Below are positions 8,356 to 17,021 of a stretch of 64,000 nt of DNA, one piece after another. Source of the DNA: Alphaproteobacteria bacterium (lineage in GTDB: Bacteria; Pseudomonadota; Alphaproteobacteria; Caulobacterales; Aquidulcibacteraceae); assembly GCA_027485915.1 (NCBI GenBank), contig JAIXQA010000022.1, positions 62,001 to 126,000 on the forward strand, in the 5' to 3' direction. Each line of letters opens with the position of its first letter. Position 1 is the first letter of the stretch. The notes under the pieces are model-generated. The model was given only the letters and a program-made list of their open reading frames with translations. It ran no database searches and had not been told where the DNA came from. Made by a program: the position numbers and the translations under genes.

Positions 8356-8374
8356 AGTCGCACAGGCACAGAGT

Positions 8375-8451
8375 TGGCGGTCCCGAAGGGACTTGAACCC
8401 CCGACCCATCGTTTAGGAAACGATTGCTCTATCCTGCTGAGCTACGGGACC
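8375..8451 (-). tRNA. tRNA-Arg (anticodon CCU)
   Basis: Reading the minus strand, the acceptor stem GGTCCCG pairs with CGGGACC, followed by discriminator G and an encoded CCA (8375-8377). The anticodon stem ATCGT/ACGAT encloses the loop TTCCTAA, giving anticodon CCU. The T-arm contains GGTTCAAGTCC. It decodes AGG. Its 3' end faces the gene-free stretch and metal-efflux cluster, a common integration geometry. Confidence 0.95.
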
Positions 8452-8530
8452 GCATGGCCCTTGCTTAGCGGGCGCGGGGCTGTTTGGGGAGGGGGGTGTT
8501 ACAGAATCTGGCCCGAAGATTGTTTGTGGC

Positions 8531-9499
8531 TTAGTCGGCTGCGGTCGCGACCACGCGCGGCAGTTTGAAGATGACGTCCTCGCGTGTGACTTCCACATCT
8601 TGCAGCGTGACTCCAAAGCGCGCCTGGCAAGCCGCAATGACCGCTTCCACTAAATCTTCCGGCGCACTGGCTCCGGCGGTCAGGCCTAACGTGGAGACGC
8701 CGTCAAACCACGACCAGTCGATGCCATGTGCATCATCGATTAAATGGGCAGCCTTTGCCCCGGCGCGCAGGCCGACTTCAACCAAGCGGATGGAGTTGGA
8801 CGAGGTTTTTGAGCCAATGACCAAGAGGAGGTCAGCTTGGGCACCCAACGCTTTGACGGCCTCTTGGCGATTCGTCGTCGCGTAACAAATGTCTTCTTTG
8901 TGGGGCGGCGAGATTTCCGGGAATTTCGCCTGCAAAGCGGCGACAATTTCGGCCGTGTCATCGACCGACAGCGTGGTTTGGGTAACAAAAGCCAGCTTTT
9001 TAGCATCTTTTGGTGCAAAATTGGCAACTTCGGACACATCTTGGATCAGGGTGACGACCCCATCGGGCAATTGGCCCATGGTGCCGATGACTTCAGGGTG
9101 GCCTGCATGGCCGATGAGAACAATTTCACGCTCTGCATCAAAATGCCGTTGGGCTTCGACATGGACTTTGGAGACCAAGGGGCAGGTTGCATCCACATAG
9201 ATCATATTGCGGCGGGAAGCTTCTTCCGGCACCGATTTGGGCACGCCATGGGCCGAGAAAACCACCGGGCGATCGGTAGGGCATTCCTCTAATTCTTCAA
9301 CAAAAACAGCACCTAAACGCTTTAGTCTTTCCACGACATGGACGTTATGAACGATCTCGTGACGAACATAGACAGGGGCACCCCATTTCTCAATCGCGCG
9401 CTCAACAATCTGGATGGCGCGGTCGACACCAGCACAAAAGCCGCGCGGTGCTGCGAGCAAAATCGTTAAAGGACGGGGAGGGGCTGTAACTTCCGACAT
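8531..9499 (-). CDS. ispH: 4-hydroxy-3-methylbut-2-enyl diphosphate reductase
   Basis: Last enzyme of the MEP isoprenoid pathway, an iron-sulfur reductase making IPP and DMAPP; 322 aa. Cluster cysteines are seen in [12 protein letters not shown] (about residue 22), [10 protein letters not shown] and ICYATTNRQ; substrate-binding motifs include the FSAHGVP and SKTSSNS segments. The ATG at 9499 is preferred because GGAG lies 6 bases upstream; the frame extends 24 codons further to 9571 without a ribosome site. It runs divergently from the lipoprotein gene at 9630. Conserved and expected in an alphaproteobacterium. Confidence 0.96.
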   Translation of the reverse strand: MSEVTAPPRPLTILLAAPRGFCAGVDRAIQIVERAIEKWGAPVYVRHEIVHNVHVVERLKRLGAVFVEELEECPTDRPVVFSAHGVPKSVPEEASRRNMIYVDATCPLVSKVHVEAQRHFDAEREIVLIGHAGHPEVIGTMGQLPDGVVTLIQDVSEVANFAPKDAKKLAFVTQTTLSVDDTAEIVAALQAKFPEISPPHKEDICYATTNRQEAVKALGAQADLLLVIGSKTSSNSIRLVEVGLRAGAKAAHLIDDAHGIDWSWFDGVSTLGLTAGASAPEDLVEAVIAACQARFGVTLQDVEVTREDVIFKLPRVVATAAD

Positions 9500-9629
9500 G
9501 ATTTCTCCGGTGGCATTGCCTTGTTGGCGCCGCATTGCGTTGCTTGAAACAACACTGACCTCTAAAGACATGGTCTATAATTGCGGCAGTGCCAAGATGG
9601 TCTGCTTCGCTTCTTCTGTGGAATGCAAC

Positions 9630-10376
9630 ATGCGCCCCCAAGCTATTGCCTTTGTGATCACTTCATCCATCCTTTTTGCCGCATGCTCGTCCTTGCCCTT
9701 TATGGGCAATCGCGACGGCCGAAATAAGGCCCCACCGCCGATGTCAGAGGCAGATGCGCCTGCTGCGGATGCGCCAAAGCCCACGGTTGAGGCCAAGGCA
9801 GGCGATGCAGAAACGCTGGAGGCCCCGGTCGGTCCAGCCCGCAAACGCGGCTTCTTCTCTGGGCTTGCAAAATCCTTGGGCAGTGATTCAGGCGTGGCCA
9901 ATGTGGGACCGTGCCCGGCAGTGCGGGTCTTGTATGACGCCCAGCGCTTTGTTGAGCTTGACGGGCCTGAGCGGTTTGAGAATGTCGGCTATACGGGCGA
10001 GATATTGAATGTGAATTCAGACTGCCGCTATGTTGGCGATGATCCGATCACCATCAATATGCAATTGGACATGGCGTTTGGCAAAGGCCCAAAGGCCAAA
10101 GGGGCCTTTAAAGATGCCAATTATTGGGTGACGGTGACGCGTAAGGATATCGCTGTCATCAGCCGCCAAGTTTATACCCAGCGTGTTGTGATCCCTGCGG
10201 GCGCTGACCGCGTTGCCTTAAAGTCCTTGCCCATTACCATCGAAATTCCACGCGCCAATAAGGATATCGCGGGGGCCAATTTCGAGGTCTTGGTCGGCTT
10301 TGAATTGACGCCAGACCAATTGGACTTCAACCGTAATGGTAAGCGCTTCCGCGTGGATGCAGGCGTTCCACGCTAA
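9630..10376 (+). CDS. Conserved lipoprotein of unknown function
   Basis: 248-aa predicted lipoprotein: MRPQAIAFVITSSILFAAC gives a lipobox (FAAC). A Pro/Ala-rich linker (about 40-75) precedes a folded region beginning NVGPCPAVRVLYDAQRFVEL with a second Cys in NSDCRYVGDDP, possibly disulfide-paired. The start at 9630 is chosen because upstream residues of the longer frame from 9414 overlap ispH and lack a signal. It lies 12 bases before argS and may be cotranscribed with it. No function is assignable; similar sequences occur in Caulobacterales as conserved envelope proteins (recollection, not checked). Confidence 0.75.
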   Translation: MRPQAIAFVITSSILFAACSSLPFMGNRDGRNKAPPPMSEADAPAADAPKPTVEAKAGDAETLEAPVGPARKRGFFSGLAKSLGSDSGVANVGPCPAVRVLYDAQRFVELDGPERFENVGYTGEILNVNSDCRYVGDDPITINMQLDMAFGKGPKAKGAFKDANYWVTVTRKDIAVISRQVYTQRVVIPAGADRVALKSLPITIEIPRANKDIAGANFEVLVGFELTPDQLDFNRNGKRFRVDAGVPR

Positions 10377-10388
10377 AGGCCCAAATCC

Positions 10389-12173
10389 ATGACCCATTTT
10401 GCGTTTCAATTAGCCCACAAACTGGGTGATGCCTTTATTGATCTGGGTTTGAGTCCGGATTTGGGGGCGGTGGTGCGCGCTCAAAAAGCAGAGTTCGGCC
10501 ACTTCCAGTGTAATGGGGCTATGGCTGGCGCGAAGCAGGCAGGTAAGAACCCGCGTGAGGTTGCAACCGCCGTTGCTGCAAGGCTTGCCAAAGACCCAGA
10601 TATCGCCCGGGTGGAAGTCGCGGGTCCCGGCTTTTTGAACATCACCTTGTCGGATGGGGCTTTAATCAGCCAGGCAGAAGCCATTGCCGCAGATCGTCGC
10701 GCGGGCGCTCAATTGGTGGCTACGCCGCGCCGCGTAATCGTCGATTATGCCGGGCCAAATGTGGCCAAGTCCATGCATGTCGGCCATTTGCGCGCAACCA
10801 TTATCGGTGACAGCATCAAGCGGCTCTATCGCTTCCGAGGCGATCACGTCTGGGGTGACGCGCATTTTGGTGATTGGGGCTTTCAGATGGGCCTATTGAT
10901 TGCCACTTTGGCCCAAGAAATGCCGGATCTTCCTTATTTTGATGGCGACTTTACCGGGCCTTATCCAGAGACCAGCCCCGTTCAATTGGGCGATCTGGAA
11001 CGGATTTATCCCGCTGCAGCTGCGCTGGCTAAAACCGATGTCGACGCCCGCGACCGTGCCCGCAAGGCCACGGCAGAGCTGCAAGCGGGCCGGCCCGGCT
11101 ATCGGGCGCTATGGCAGCATTTTGTAGCTGTCTCGCGCGGTGCTTTGGAGCGCGAATTTGCCGCCTTAGGCGTCACCTTTGATCTATGGCTAGGCGAGAG
11201 TGACGCCGATCCTTTGATCCCCGACATGATCACGGATTTAGAAGCCAAAGGTTTACTGCAAGATGATCAGGGTGCGCGGGTTGTGTTTGTGCACGACAAA
11301 ATGGTGCCAAAGAAAGATGGCGGCGAAGGCCCCAATGTCGCGCCCTTGCTTGTTGTCTCGTCGGAAGGCTCTGCCATGTATGGCACCACCGACCTCGCAA
11401 CCATTGTGGATCGCGTCAAGCGCTTTCAGACTGATCTGATCATCTATTGTGTCGATCAACGTCAGGCTGATCATTTCGAAACCGTGTTTCGGGCGGCGGC
11501 TAAGGCCGGCTATATGCCGCGTGAAGGCCTCGACCATATCGGTTTTGGCACCATGAATGGCCAAGATGGTAAGCCCTTTAAGACCCGCGAAGGTGGCGTC
11601 CTCAAGCTGCATGACCTCATCACGCAGGTACAGGAAAAAGCGCAAGCCAAGATTGATGAGGCCGGTGTCGGTACAGATTGGCCACAAGAGGAGCGCGCCG
11701 AGATCGCCCATAAGGTGGGCATTGCCGCCTTGAAATTTGCCGATCTGCAGAACTTCCGTGGAACGTCTTATATATTTGATCTTGATAGGTTTTTGAGTTT
11801 TGAGGGTAAGACTGGGCCCTATTTGCTCTATGCTGCTGTCCGGATCAAATCCATCCTGCGCAAGACTGATGAGGCAGGCTATGCAGCGGGGCCTGTGATA
11901 AACCTTGAAGGCGCTGAGCGCGACTTGATTCTGGTGTTGGATGGGTTTGAGCATGCGCTGCGCGGGGCCTATGACAAACGCGCACCTCATATTCTGGCCG
12001 ATCATGCCTATAGTTTGGCTGGGGCGTTTTCAGCCTTTTATGCGGCTTGTCCCATCATGAATGCTGCAGAGGCAGACGTGCGCGCATCCCGCTTGACCTT
12101 GGCTAAAGCAACCTTGGCACAATTGCTGATAGCTCTGGATCTTCTCGGCATCGAAGCTCCCGAGCGGATGTGA
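10389..12173 (+). CDS. argS: Arginyl-tRNA synthetase
   Basis: Charges tRNA-Arg in the cytosol; 594 aa, normal for the class I enzyme. The N-terminal Add-1-type domain (1-110) is followed by the HIGH-like motif [15 protein letters not shown] in the Rossmann fold, and the C-terminal DALR anticodon-binding domain begins near [15 protein letters not shown]. As in many ArgS proteins a canonical KMSKS is not conserved; the segment [11 protein letters not shown] occupies that place. It follows a lipoprotein gene by 12 bases and ends 3 bases from the convergent DUF1289 gene, with no visible terminator between. Confidence 0.97.
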   Translation: MTHFAFQLAHKLGDAFIDLGLSPDLGAVVRAQKAEFGHFQCNGAMAGAKQAGKNPREVATAVAARLAKDPDIARVEVAGPGFLNITLSDGALISQAEAIAADRRAGAQLVATPRRVIVDYAGPNVAKSMHVGHLRATIIGDSIKRLYRFRGDHVWGDAHFGDWGFQMGLLIATLAQEMPDLPYFDGDFTGPYPETSPVQLGDLERIYPAAAALAKTDVDARDRARKATAELQAGRPGYRALWQHFVAVSRGALEREFAALGVTFDLWLGESDADPLIPDMITDLEAKGLLQDDQGARVVFVHDKMVPKKDGGEGPNVAPLLVVSSEGSAMYGTTDLATIVDRVKRFQTDLIIYCVDQRQADHFETVFRAAAKAGYMPREGLDHIGFGTMNGQDGKPFKTREGGVLKLHDLITQVQEKAQAKIDEAGVGTDWPQEERAEIAHKVGIAALKFADLQNFRGTSYIFDLDRFLSFEGKTGPYLLYAAVRIKSILRKTDEAGYAAGPVINLEGAERDLILVLDGFEHALRGAYDKRAPHILADHAYSLAGAFSAFYAACPIMNAAEADVRASRLTLAKATLAQLLIALDLLGIEAPERM

Positions 12174-12176
12174 TGG

Positions 12177-12377
12177 CTAGAGAGACTGAGTTTGATAAAT
12201 TGGGTCCAATCGGTCGCGACGGCTCGGCAATTCTTCCGTGATGGTCGCGCGCTGCTCTGGCGTAAATCGCATCCATTGCGCGATTTCAGGCAAGGTCCGG
12301 TAACAACCAAGGCAGAGGCCTGACCGGGGCTCTACGCAACAGACTTTGATGCAGGGCGTGGCAATGGGGTCTGCCAC
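12177..12377 (-). CDS. DUF1289 small Cys-rich protein
   Basis: 66-aa protein with the DUF1289 pattern: PCIKVCCVEPRSGLCLGCYR followed by TLPEIAQWMRF. Four or more cysteines suggest a metal- or cluster-binding site. The family is widespread in Proteobacteria without an established role. It starts 1 base after the cobS stop on the same strand, so it is probably the second gene of a cobS transcript. Confidence 0.88.
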   Translation of the reverse strand: MADPIATPCIKVCCVEPRSGLCLGCYRTLPEIAQWMRFTPEQRATITEELPSRRDRLDPIYQTQSL

Positions 12378-12378
12378 T

Positions 12379-13167
12379 TCACATTCCTAACGCAGGGATT
12401 AGGGTAACAATTCCGGCCAACGCGCCCAATTCGGCTGCAATGGCGGTCGCCCCTAGGGCGTCCCCTGTTTGACCCCCTAAATGCTTGCGGGCAGTCATCG
12501 CGATCGCGCCCGCACCCAAGATCGTGCCGATCACGGCACCGATGGCTGGGCCAATAAAGCTCAATTTGAAGGCGAGGATCACGCTCACGCCCGCGATCGC
12601 GGCACCAATCACGGTCGCAGTGGTTGCTTCGGTCGCCGTGGGTTGACCGGCAGAGGCCGAAATACCGTCATCAGTGGCAGGCTTTAGAAGTGTCATCACA
12701 TGCACCAAGGCCGTGCGCGCCAAAGCACCGCTGATGATCAAGCACAGGCCTGCCTGCCACTCTTGGGCAATTTCAGCCACCAAAAAGATTTTCAAAATGA
12801 TCGCCAACAACAGCGCCACCCCGCCAAAGGTGCCAATTCGTGAGTCGCGCATGATGGCGAGCCGTTCGCTGACCGTCTTGCCACCGCCCACGCCATCAAA
12901 GAAATCGGCAAAGCCATCCTCGTGGAAAGCACCTGTGGTGACCACTTGGGAGGCAACCGCCAAGGTCGCTGCGACATGGACACTGCCATTGAATAGCCAC
13001 ATCGCAAGGCCATAGGTCAAAGCCCCAATAATACCGACCACAAGGCCAGCTACCGGTGCAGCCTGAAAGGCGCGCGTAATCCGCTCGCGTGGCAGATCTT
13101 CCGGCCAAGTCACGGGTAAACGCGTAAAGAATATCAAACAAATTCTGGCGTCATCAATAATGCGCAT
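12379..13167 (-). CDS. cobS: Adenosylcobinamide-GDP ribazoletransferase (cobalamin synthase)
   Basis: Inner-membrane enzyme that joins alpha-ribazole to adenosylcobinamide-GDP, the last assembly step of coenzyme B12. 262 aa with several hydrophobic helices. The family signature HEDGFADFFDGVGGGKTVSE then MRDSRIGTFGG is present. The ATG at 13167 (MRIIDDARICLIFFTRLPV) fits family starts; the longer frame to 13332 adds a Cys-rich, non-family stretch. It is divergent from cobT, whose product supplies alpha-ribazole phosphate. No cobalamin riboswitch could be recognised in the roughly 210-base gap. Confidence 0.93.
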   Translation of the reverse strand: MRIIDDARICLIFFTRLPVTWPEDLPRERITRAFQAAPVAGLVVGIIGALTYGLAMWLFNGSVHVAATLAVASQVVTTGAFHEDGFADFFDGVGGGKTVSERLAIMRDSRIGTFGGVALLLAIILKIFLVAEIAQEWQAGLCLIISGALARTALVHVMTLLKPATDDGISASAGQPTATEATTATVIGAAIAGVSVILAFKLSFIGPAIGAVIGTILGAGAIAMTARKHLGGQTGDALGATAIAAELGALAGIVTLIPALGM

Positions 13168-13376
13168 GGCGCGACTCAACTTTGGCTTATCTTGAGGGAA
13201 CTGAGATTTCGACCTTTTAGCCGAACAGTCTGAAATTTCGAGATGATAATACTTAATGGCTGATCGAACCTGCCACACTGTGGCGCCGAAGTCGCACTGA
13301 CGTCGGGCGGGGCACGCTGTCTTTTCACGCATGCCTTGGCCTTTATCGCCATCTGATTGCGCGCTAGATCACATCC

Positions 13377-14414
13377 ATGCCCCATGATGCCAGCGCGCCT
13401 CTTAAACAGCCCTTTGACGACATCCGAGCTTTATTGCAGGACTTGCCCAACCGCGATGAGGAGTCGAGCGCTCGGACAGCTTGGCGCGAGAGCCAATTGA
13501 TCAAGCCACCCGGTGCTTTAGGGCGTTTGGAAGATATCACAAACTGGCTGTCGGCGTGGACTGGCAGAAGCCCGCCAACGATCACGCGGCCTATTATTGC
13601 GGTCTTTGCGGGCGACCATGGCGTCGCAGCGCGCGGTGTATCTGCCTATCCGCAAGAGGTTACGCGGCAGATGATTGATGCCATGGCCGCAGGCGGGGCG
13701 GCCATCTCGGTTCTGGCGCAGCAGGCCGGTGCTGGCTTGAAGGTCTATGACTTGGCCGTCGGCAAGCCTACACCCGATATTGTCGAAGTCGATGCCATGA
13801 GCGAGCAGGAATGTGTCGCGACCATGGCCTATGGCATGGAAGTGCTGGCGGAAGGGACAGATTTATTGGTTCTGGGCGAAGTTGGCATCGGCAACACGAC
13901 GGTTGCAGCCGCTTTGGCCTTGGCCTTGTTCGGCGGGGAAGCGACAGAATGGACGGGCCCAGGCACAGGCGTTGAAGGCAAGGCCTTAGCTGCCAAGCGT
14001 GAATTTGTAGAACGAGCGGTTGCGAGGTTAGGCGAAGATAGGGATGATCCCCTGAAAGTCCTCGCCCGTGTCGGGGGACGCGAATTTGCCGCCATTGCTG
14101 GGGCCATTCTCGCCGCCCGTCTGCAACGGGTCCCAGTGGTGCTCGACGGTTTCATGGTTGCAGCCGCGGCAGCAGTTTTGCATCGGATCAATCCAGAGGC
14201 GCTAGATCATTGCATTGTCGGCCATGTCTCGGCAGAGCCAGGCCATCGCGCGCTCTTGGCCCGTTTAGGCAAACAACCCATTTTGGACCTTGGCATGCGC
14301 TTGGGTGAAGGCACGGGGGCGGCTTTGGCCGTTCAAATCATCAAGTCGGCCGTTGCCTGCCATGCCGGCATGGCCACCTTTGCTGAGGCCGGTGTCGCAG
14401 GGCCCGCTAACTAA
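13377..14414 (+). CDS. cobT: Nicotinate-nucleotide--dimethylbenzimidazole phosphoribosyltransferase
   Basis: Makes alpha-ribazole 5'-phosphate from NaMN and DMB for the lower ligand of B12; 345 aa. Motifs seen: IKPPGALGRLEDI near the N-terminus, FAGDHGVAARGVSAYPQEVT, LGEVGIGNTTVAAALA, and the C-terminal HVSAEPGHRALLARLG followed by LRLGEGTGAALA. The last base of its TAA is the first base of the next ATG (TAATG), so the selO-like gene is translationally coupled. Together with divergent cobS this forms a lower-ligand assembly pair; other B12 genes are not in view. Confidence 0.95.
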   Translation: MPHDASAPLKQPFDDIRALLQDLPNRDEESSARTAWRESQLIKPPGALGRLEDITNWLSAWTGRSPPTITRPIIAVFAGDHGVAARGVSAYPQEVTRQMIDAMAAGGAAISVLAQQAGAGLKVYDLAVGKPTPDIVEVDAMSEQECVATMAYGMEVLAEGTDLLVLGEVGIGNTTVAAALALALFGGEATEWTGPGTGVEGKALAAKREFVERAVARLGEDRDDPLKVLARVGGREFAAIAGAILAARLQRVPVVLDGFMVAAAAAVLHRINPEALDHCIVGHVSAEPGHRALLARLGKQPILDLGMRLGEGTGAALAVQIIKSAVACHAGMATFAEAGVAGPAN

Positions 14415-15829
14415 TGCCCGTCTCGAGCGCTTATCAGCCCGATCCACATTTTTTTGGCTTGGGGCCAGAGTTTGGTGATCCGGTCGAAGCAGCAGAATTT
14501 CCGATGCATCGGCTTATCTGGCGCGATCAGCGTGCTGCGGCGCGTGTTGGCTTAGACACTTTAAGCGATGAAGAGTGGGTTGCCCATTTTGGCCGCTTTG
14601 AGACCTTGCCCGATATGGCCCAGCCGCCTGTAGCCATGCGCTATCACGGCCATCAGTTTCGCACCTATAATCCGCAATTAGGCGACGGGCGGGGCTTTTT
14701 GTTTGGCCAGCTTCGCGACCAAACGGGGCGACTGCTTGATCTTGGCACAAAGGGCTCTGGCCAAACGCCGTGGTCGCGCCAAGGCGATGGCCGCCTTACG
14801 TTAAAGGGCGGCGTACGCGAAGTCCTAGCCGCCCGCATGTTGGAAGCCCAAGGCGTCAACACCTCGAAGGCTTTGAGCCTGATTGAGACCGGCGAAAATC
14901 TGATCCGCTCGGACGAGCCATCGCCGACACGTTCTGCCGTCTTGGTGCGCCTCCAGCATAGCCATGTGCGCTTTGGCACATTCCAGCGACACGCCTTTCT
15001 CGATGCGCCCGAGCGCCTGACCGCTTTGGTCAATCATTGTGTGGCGCTTTATTACCCGCACCTGCAGGACTTAGAGGGCCCAGCCCGCGCCGCAGGCCTT
15101 GTGCGAGAGGTGGCTTTGGCCACGGCAGAAATGGTAGCAGGCTGGATGGCTGCGGGCTTTGTGCATGGGGTTCTCAACACTGACAATATGAATGTGACGG
15201 GCGAGAGCTTCGATTATGGCCCGTGGCGCTTTTTGCCGGTTGCAGACGGCAATTTCACCGCCGCTTATTTCGATCAGACCGGTCTTTATGCCTATGGTCG
15301 CCAACCCGAAGCAGGGCTTTGGAACCTCAAGCAGTTTGCCGGCGCATTGACGCCCATCGGCGAGCTTGAAAGCCTCACGGAGGCCGTTCGTGCCTATCCC
15401 CCTGCTTTTGCGCAGGCCCAACAGGCAGCGTTGCTGCGACGGCTAGGACTTCGTCCCGTCGGTGCAGCAGACGATACACGCACCATGCTGGACGCCATGT
15501 TTGCCTTCATGGCGCGATCTGGCGTGTCGTGGGACGGGTTCTTTCATGATTGGTTCGCTGGCTTAGCAAGTGAGGCGCGCGCGATGGCAGGCCCACGCGG
15601 AGCTTTTTATCAAGGTGAAGACTTCCAAGCTTGGTCCAACTGGCTGGATCGTTTTGCCCCTGAGCGGCCTGAGCGGCTGCACCATGCCTATTTCCAAGCA
15701 CCTGAGCCTGCCAGCCTGGTGATTGAAGAAGTCGAAGCCCTGTGGACCAAAATCGCTGAGCAGGATGACTGGTCTGGCTTTCTTCAAAAGTTGGCCGACC
15801 TCGAAACCTTGGGCCAGGCGCTGGCTTAA
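14414..15829 (+). CDS. selO: SelO-family protein AMPylase (YdiU, UPF0061)
   Basis: Pseudokinase-fold protein that transfers AMP to Ser/Thr/Tyr of targets, linked in model bacteria and yeast to redox stress. 471 aa, close to the usual 480. Motifs: YHGHQFRTYNPQLGDGRGFL near the N-terminus, KGSGQTPWSRQGDGRLTLKG with the nucleotide loop, TGENLIRSDEPSPTRSAVLV, and the active-site stretch FVHGVLNTDNMNVTGESFDY holding the Asn and Asp metal ligands. The C-terminal selenocysteine of animal SelO is absent, as usual in bacteria. Start shares a base with the cobT stop, an unusual coupling. Confidence 0.92.
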   Translation: MPVSSAYQPDPHFFGLGPEFGDPVEAAEFPMHRLIWRDQRAAARVGLDTLSDEEWVAHFGRFETLPDMAQPPVAMRYHGHQFRTYNPQLGDGRGFLFGQLRDQTGRLLDLGTKGSGQTPWSRQGDGRLTLKGGVREVLAARMLEAQGVNTSKALSLIETGENLIRSDEPSPTRSAVLVRLQHSHVRFGTFQRHAFLDAPERLTALVNHCVALYYPHLQDLEGPARAAGLVREVALATAEMVAGWMAAGFVHGVLNTDNMNVTGESFDYGPWRFLPVADGNFTAAYFDQTGLYAYGRQPEAGLWNLKQFAGALTPIGELESLTEAVRAYPPAFAQAQQAALLRRLGLRPVGAADDTRTMLDAMFAFMARSGVSWDGFFHDWFAGLASEARAMAGPRGAFYQGEDFQAWSNWLDRFAPERPERLHHAYFQAPEPASLVIEEVEALWTKIAEQDDWSGFLQKLADLETLGQALA

Positions 15830-16029
15830 GATCGATCGATCTGCATGCGACTCCAGAAATTCTGGGTTTCCGATGGTTTAGATGGCATTTTACATCAGCC
15901 TTTAGGACCTTTGTAAGCGCGCAACGCGATGATGATAGCTGGTTGGGATGACGACCGGGGCTTAAGTCATCATCCAACCCACTTCGCAAAGGAACCGTTT
16001 GGTTCTCGGTGCATGTGGGAGCCATTGAA

Positions 16030-16926
16030 ATGCATGAACGTTTTGTCGCCTTGTTGCCACTGACCCATAGCGTTGACTTTGCCCATGATCAGATCTTGGC
16101 GCGGTTGAGTGGCTTGTTTCCGTCGCTGACCTCCAAATTGGGCGTTGTGCGGGCGGGGGGGTTTGCGGCAGGTAGTGAGGGCGGGCCTTGCTTTTTGTCT
16201 GTTGGCCCAAATGTGGTCTCGGTCCATCTCCATCCGGGGACACCCAAATTGAGCGCAGACGAAGCGCTGGATTTACGCTGCCCCGCTTGGTTTGGTGCGC
16301 GCGAGGACCATCCTAGAATCCATTTCCATGTGGTTGTGCGCTCAGAGCAAGACACCCATCACCCTGCCGCTGCTTTGGCTGTGGCTGCTGCCGTCAGTAT
16401 GGTGGCTTCCGCCTTGATCTCCATTGTGCCAGTTGAAGAAGTGATCTGGAAGACGGGTCATGTAAGCATCGAGCCGCAAGCCTTCCAGCGCACGGCGCTG
16501 CGCCTGACTATTCCTGAAATCAAAGTCGGCCATTGGCTAACTTGGCGCATCGCTGAAGGCCCGATCAGTCCGCAGGGCAAACCGAGCCTGATTTTTCACT
16601 CCAAGGGCCTCGCGCCGTTTTTCGGGCGGGAATTGGAAACCGTGCCGTCGGTTCTACCGAGGGCGGAAATCGAAAAGCGCGCCTTGGCGGTAACCGATTT
16701 TTTGATCCTACACGGTCCCCCTATTCGCGATGACATGCCACTTTATGTCCCCGATCATGATTATGTCAGCGTTCGTCTGCGCGATCGCGGCATGCTTGAT
16801 CCAAGTCCGGTGCTATTGTTGCGGATTGAACCCGGAGCTGCGTCCGAGGCGGGGCGGGCACATGGGCTGCGTTATGGTCAAGCTGTGCCTGCAGCAGGGG
16901 GGTTTGGCAGGCGCGCTGTGACCTAG
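16030..16926 (+). CDS. DUF4261-like protein of unknown function
   Basis: 298-aa protein without signal peptide. Its layout resembles DUF4261: an opening VALLPLTHSVDFAHDQI, a middle with DHPRIHFHVVVRSEQD and an Ala-rich helix, then FHSKGLAPFFGRELETV and VTDFLILHGPPIRDDM near the C-terminus. This match is from memory of the pattern and is moderate. ATG 16030 is preferred (GGGAG about 9 bases upstream); a GTG at 16009 adds 7 residues. It stands alone between selO and the aspartic protease gene. Function unknown. Confidence 0.6.
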   Translation: MHERFVALLPLTHSVDFAHDQILARLSGLFPSLTSKLGVVRAGGFAAGSEGGPCFLSVGPNVVSVHLHPGTPKLSADEALDLRCPAWFGAREDHPRIHFHVVVRSEQDTHHPAAALAVAAAVSMVASALISIVPVEEVIWKTGHVSIEPQAFQRTALRLTIPEIKVGHWLTWRIAEGPISPQGKPSLIFHSKGLAPFFGRELETVPSVLPRAEIEKRALAVTDFLILHGPPIRDDMPLYVPDHDYVSVRLRDRGMLDPSPVLLLRIEPGAASEAGRAHGLRYGQAVPAAGGFGRRAVT

Positions 16927-17021
16927 TCATCGTCGGGGGCAAGGAAATTCAGGCTTTCCTTTTTGCGAAACTGGGCCATGATCTTGATTGTGTCCTTTAT
17001 GGCGAACCAAAGGGGTAAGGC

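Larger units (their letters stand above)
7895..8374. other. Gene-free stretch between ynfA-like gene and tRNA-Arg
   Basis: No convincing coding frame is seen in about 480 bases. The stretch holds a perfect 9-bp inverted repeat (8082-8108), a near-repeated CCGCTTTgGCC motif (8156-8167 and 8193-8205) and a 13-bp direct repeat (8321-8333 and 8343-8355). It abuts the 3' end of the minus-strand tRNA-Arg, the usual side for integration of islands. No integrase gene and no second copy of the tRNA 3' end are visible. Confidence 0.6.

Noticed and set aside
11253-12005. 250-codon minus-strand frame inside argS
   Set aside because: No family features and complete overlap with a well-supported synthetase gene.
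13168-13376. Cobalamin riboswitch upstream of cobS or cobT
   Set aside because: The B12-box type sequence was not found on either strand by eye; only loosely similar GCCAC motifs occur.
15962-16243. Minus-strand frames over the start of the DUF4261-like gene
   Set aside because: Pro/Arg/His-rich low-quality products; the plus-strand frame is longer and protein-like.
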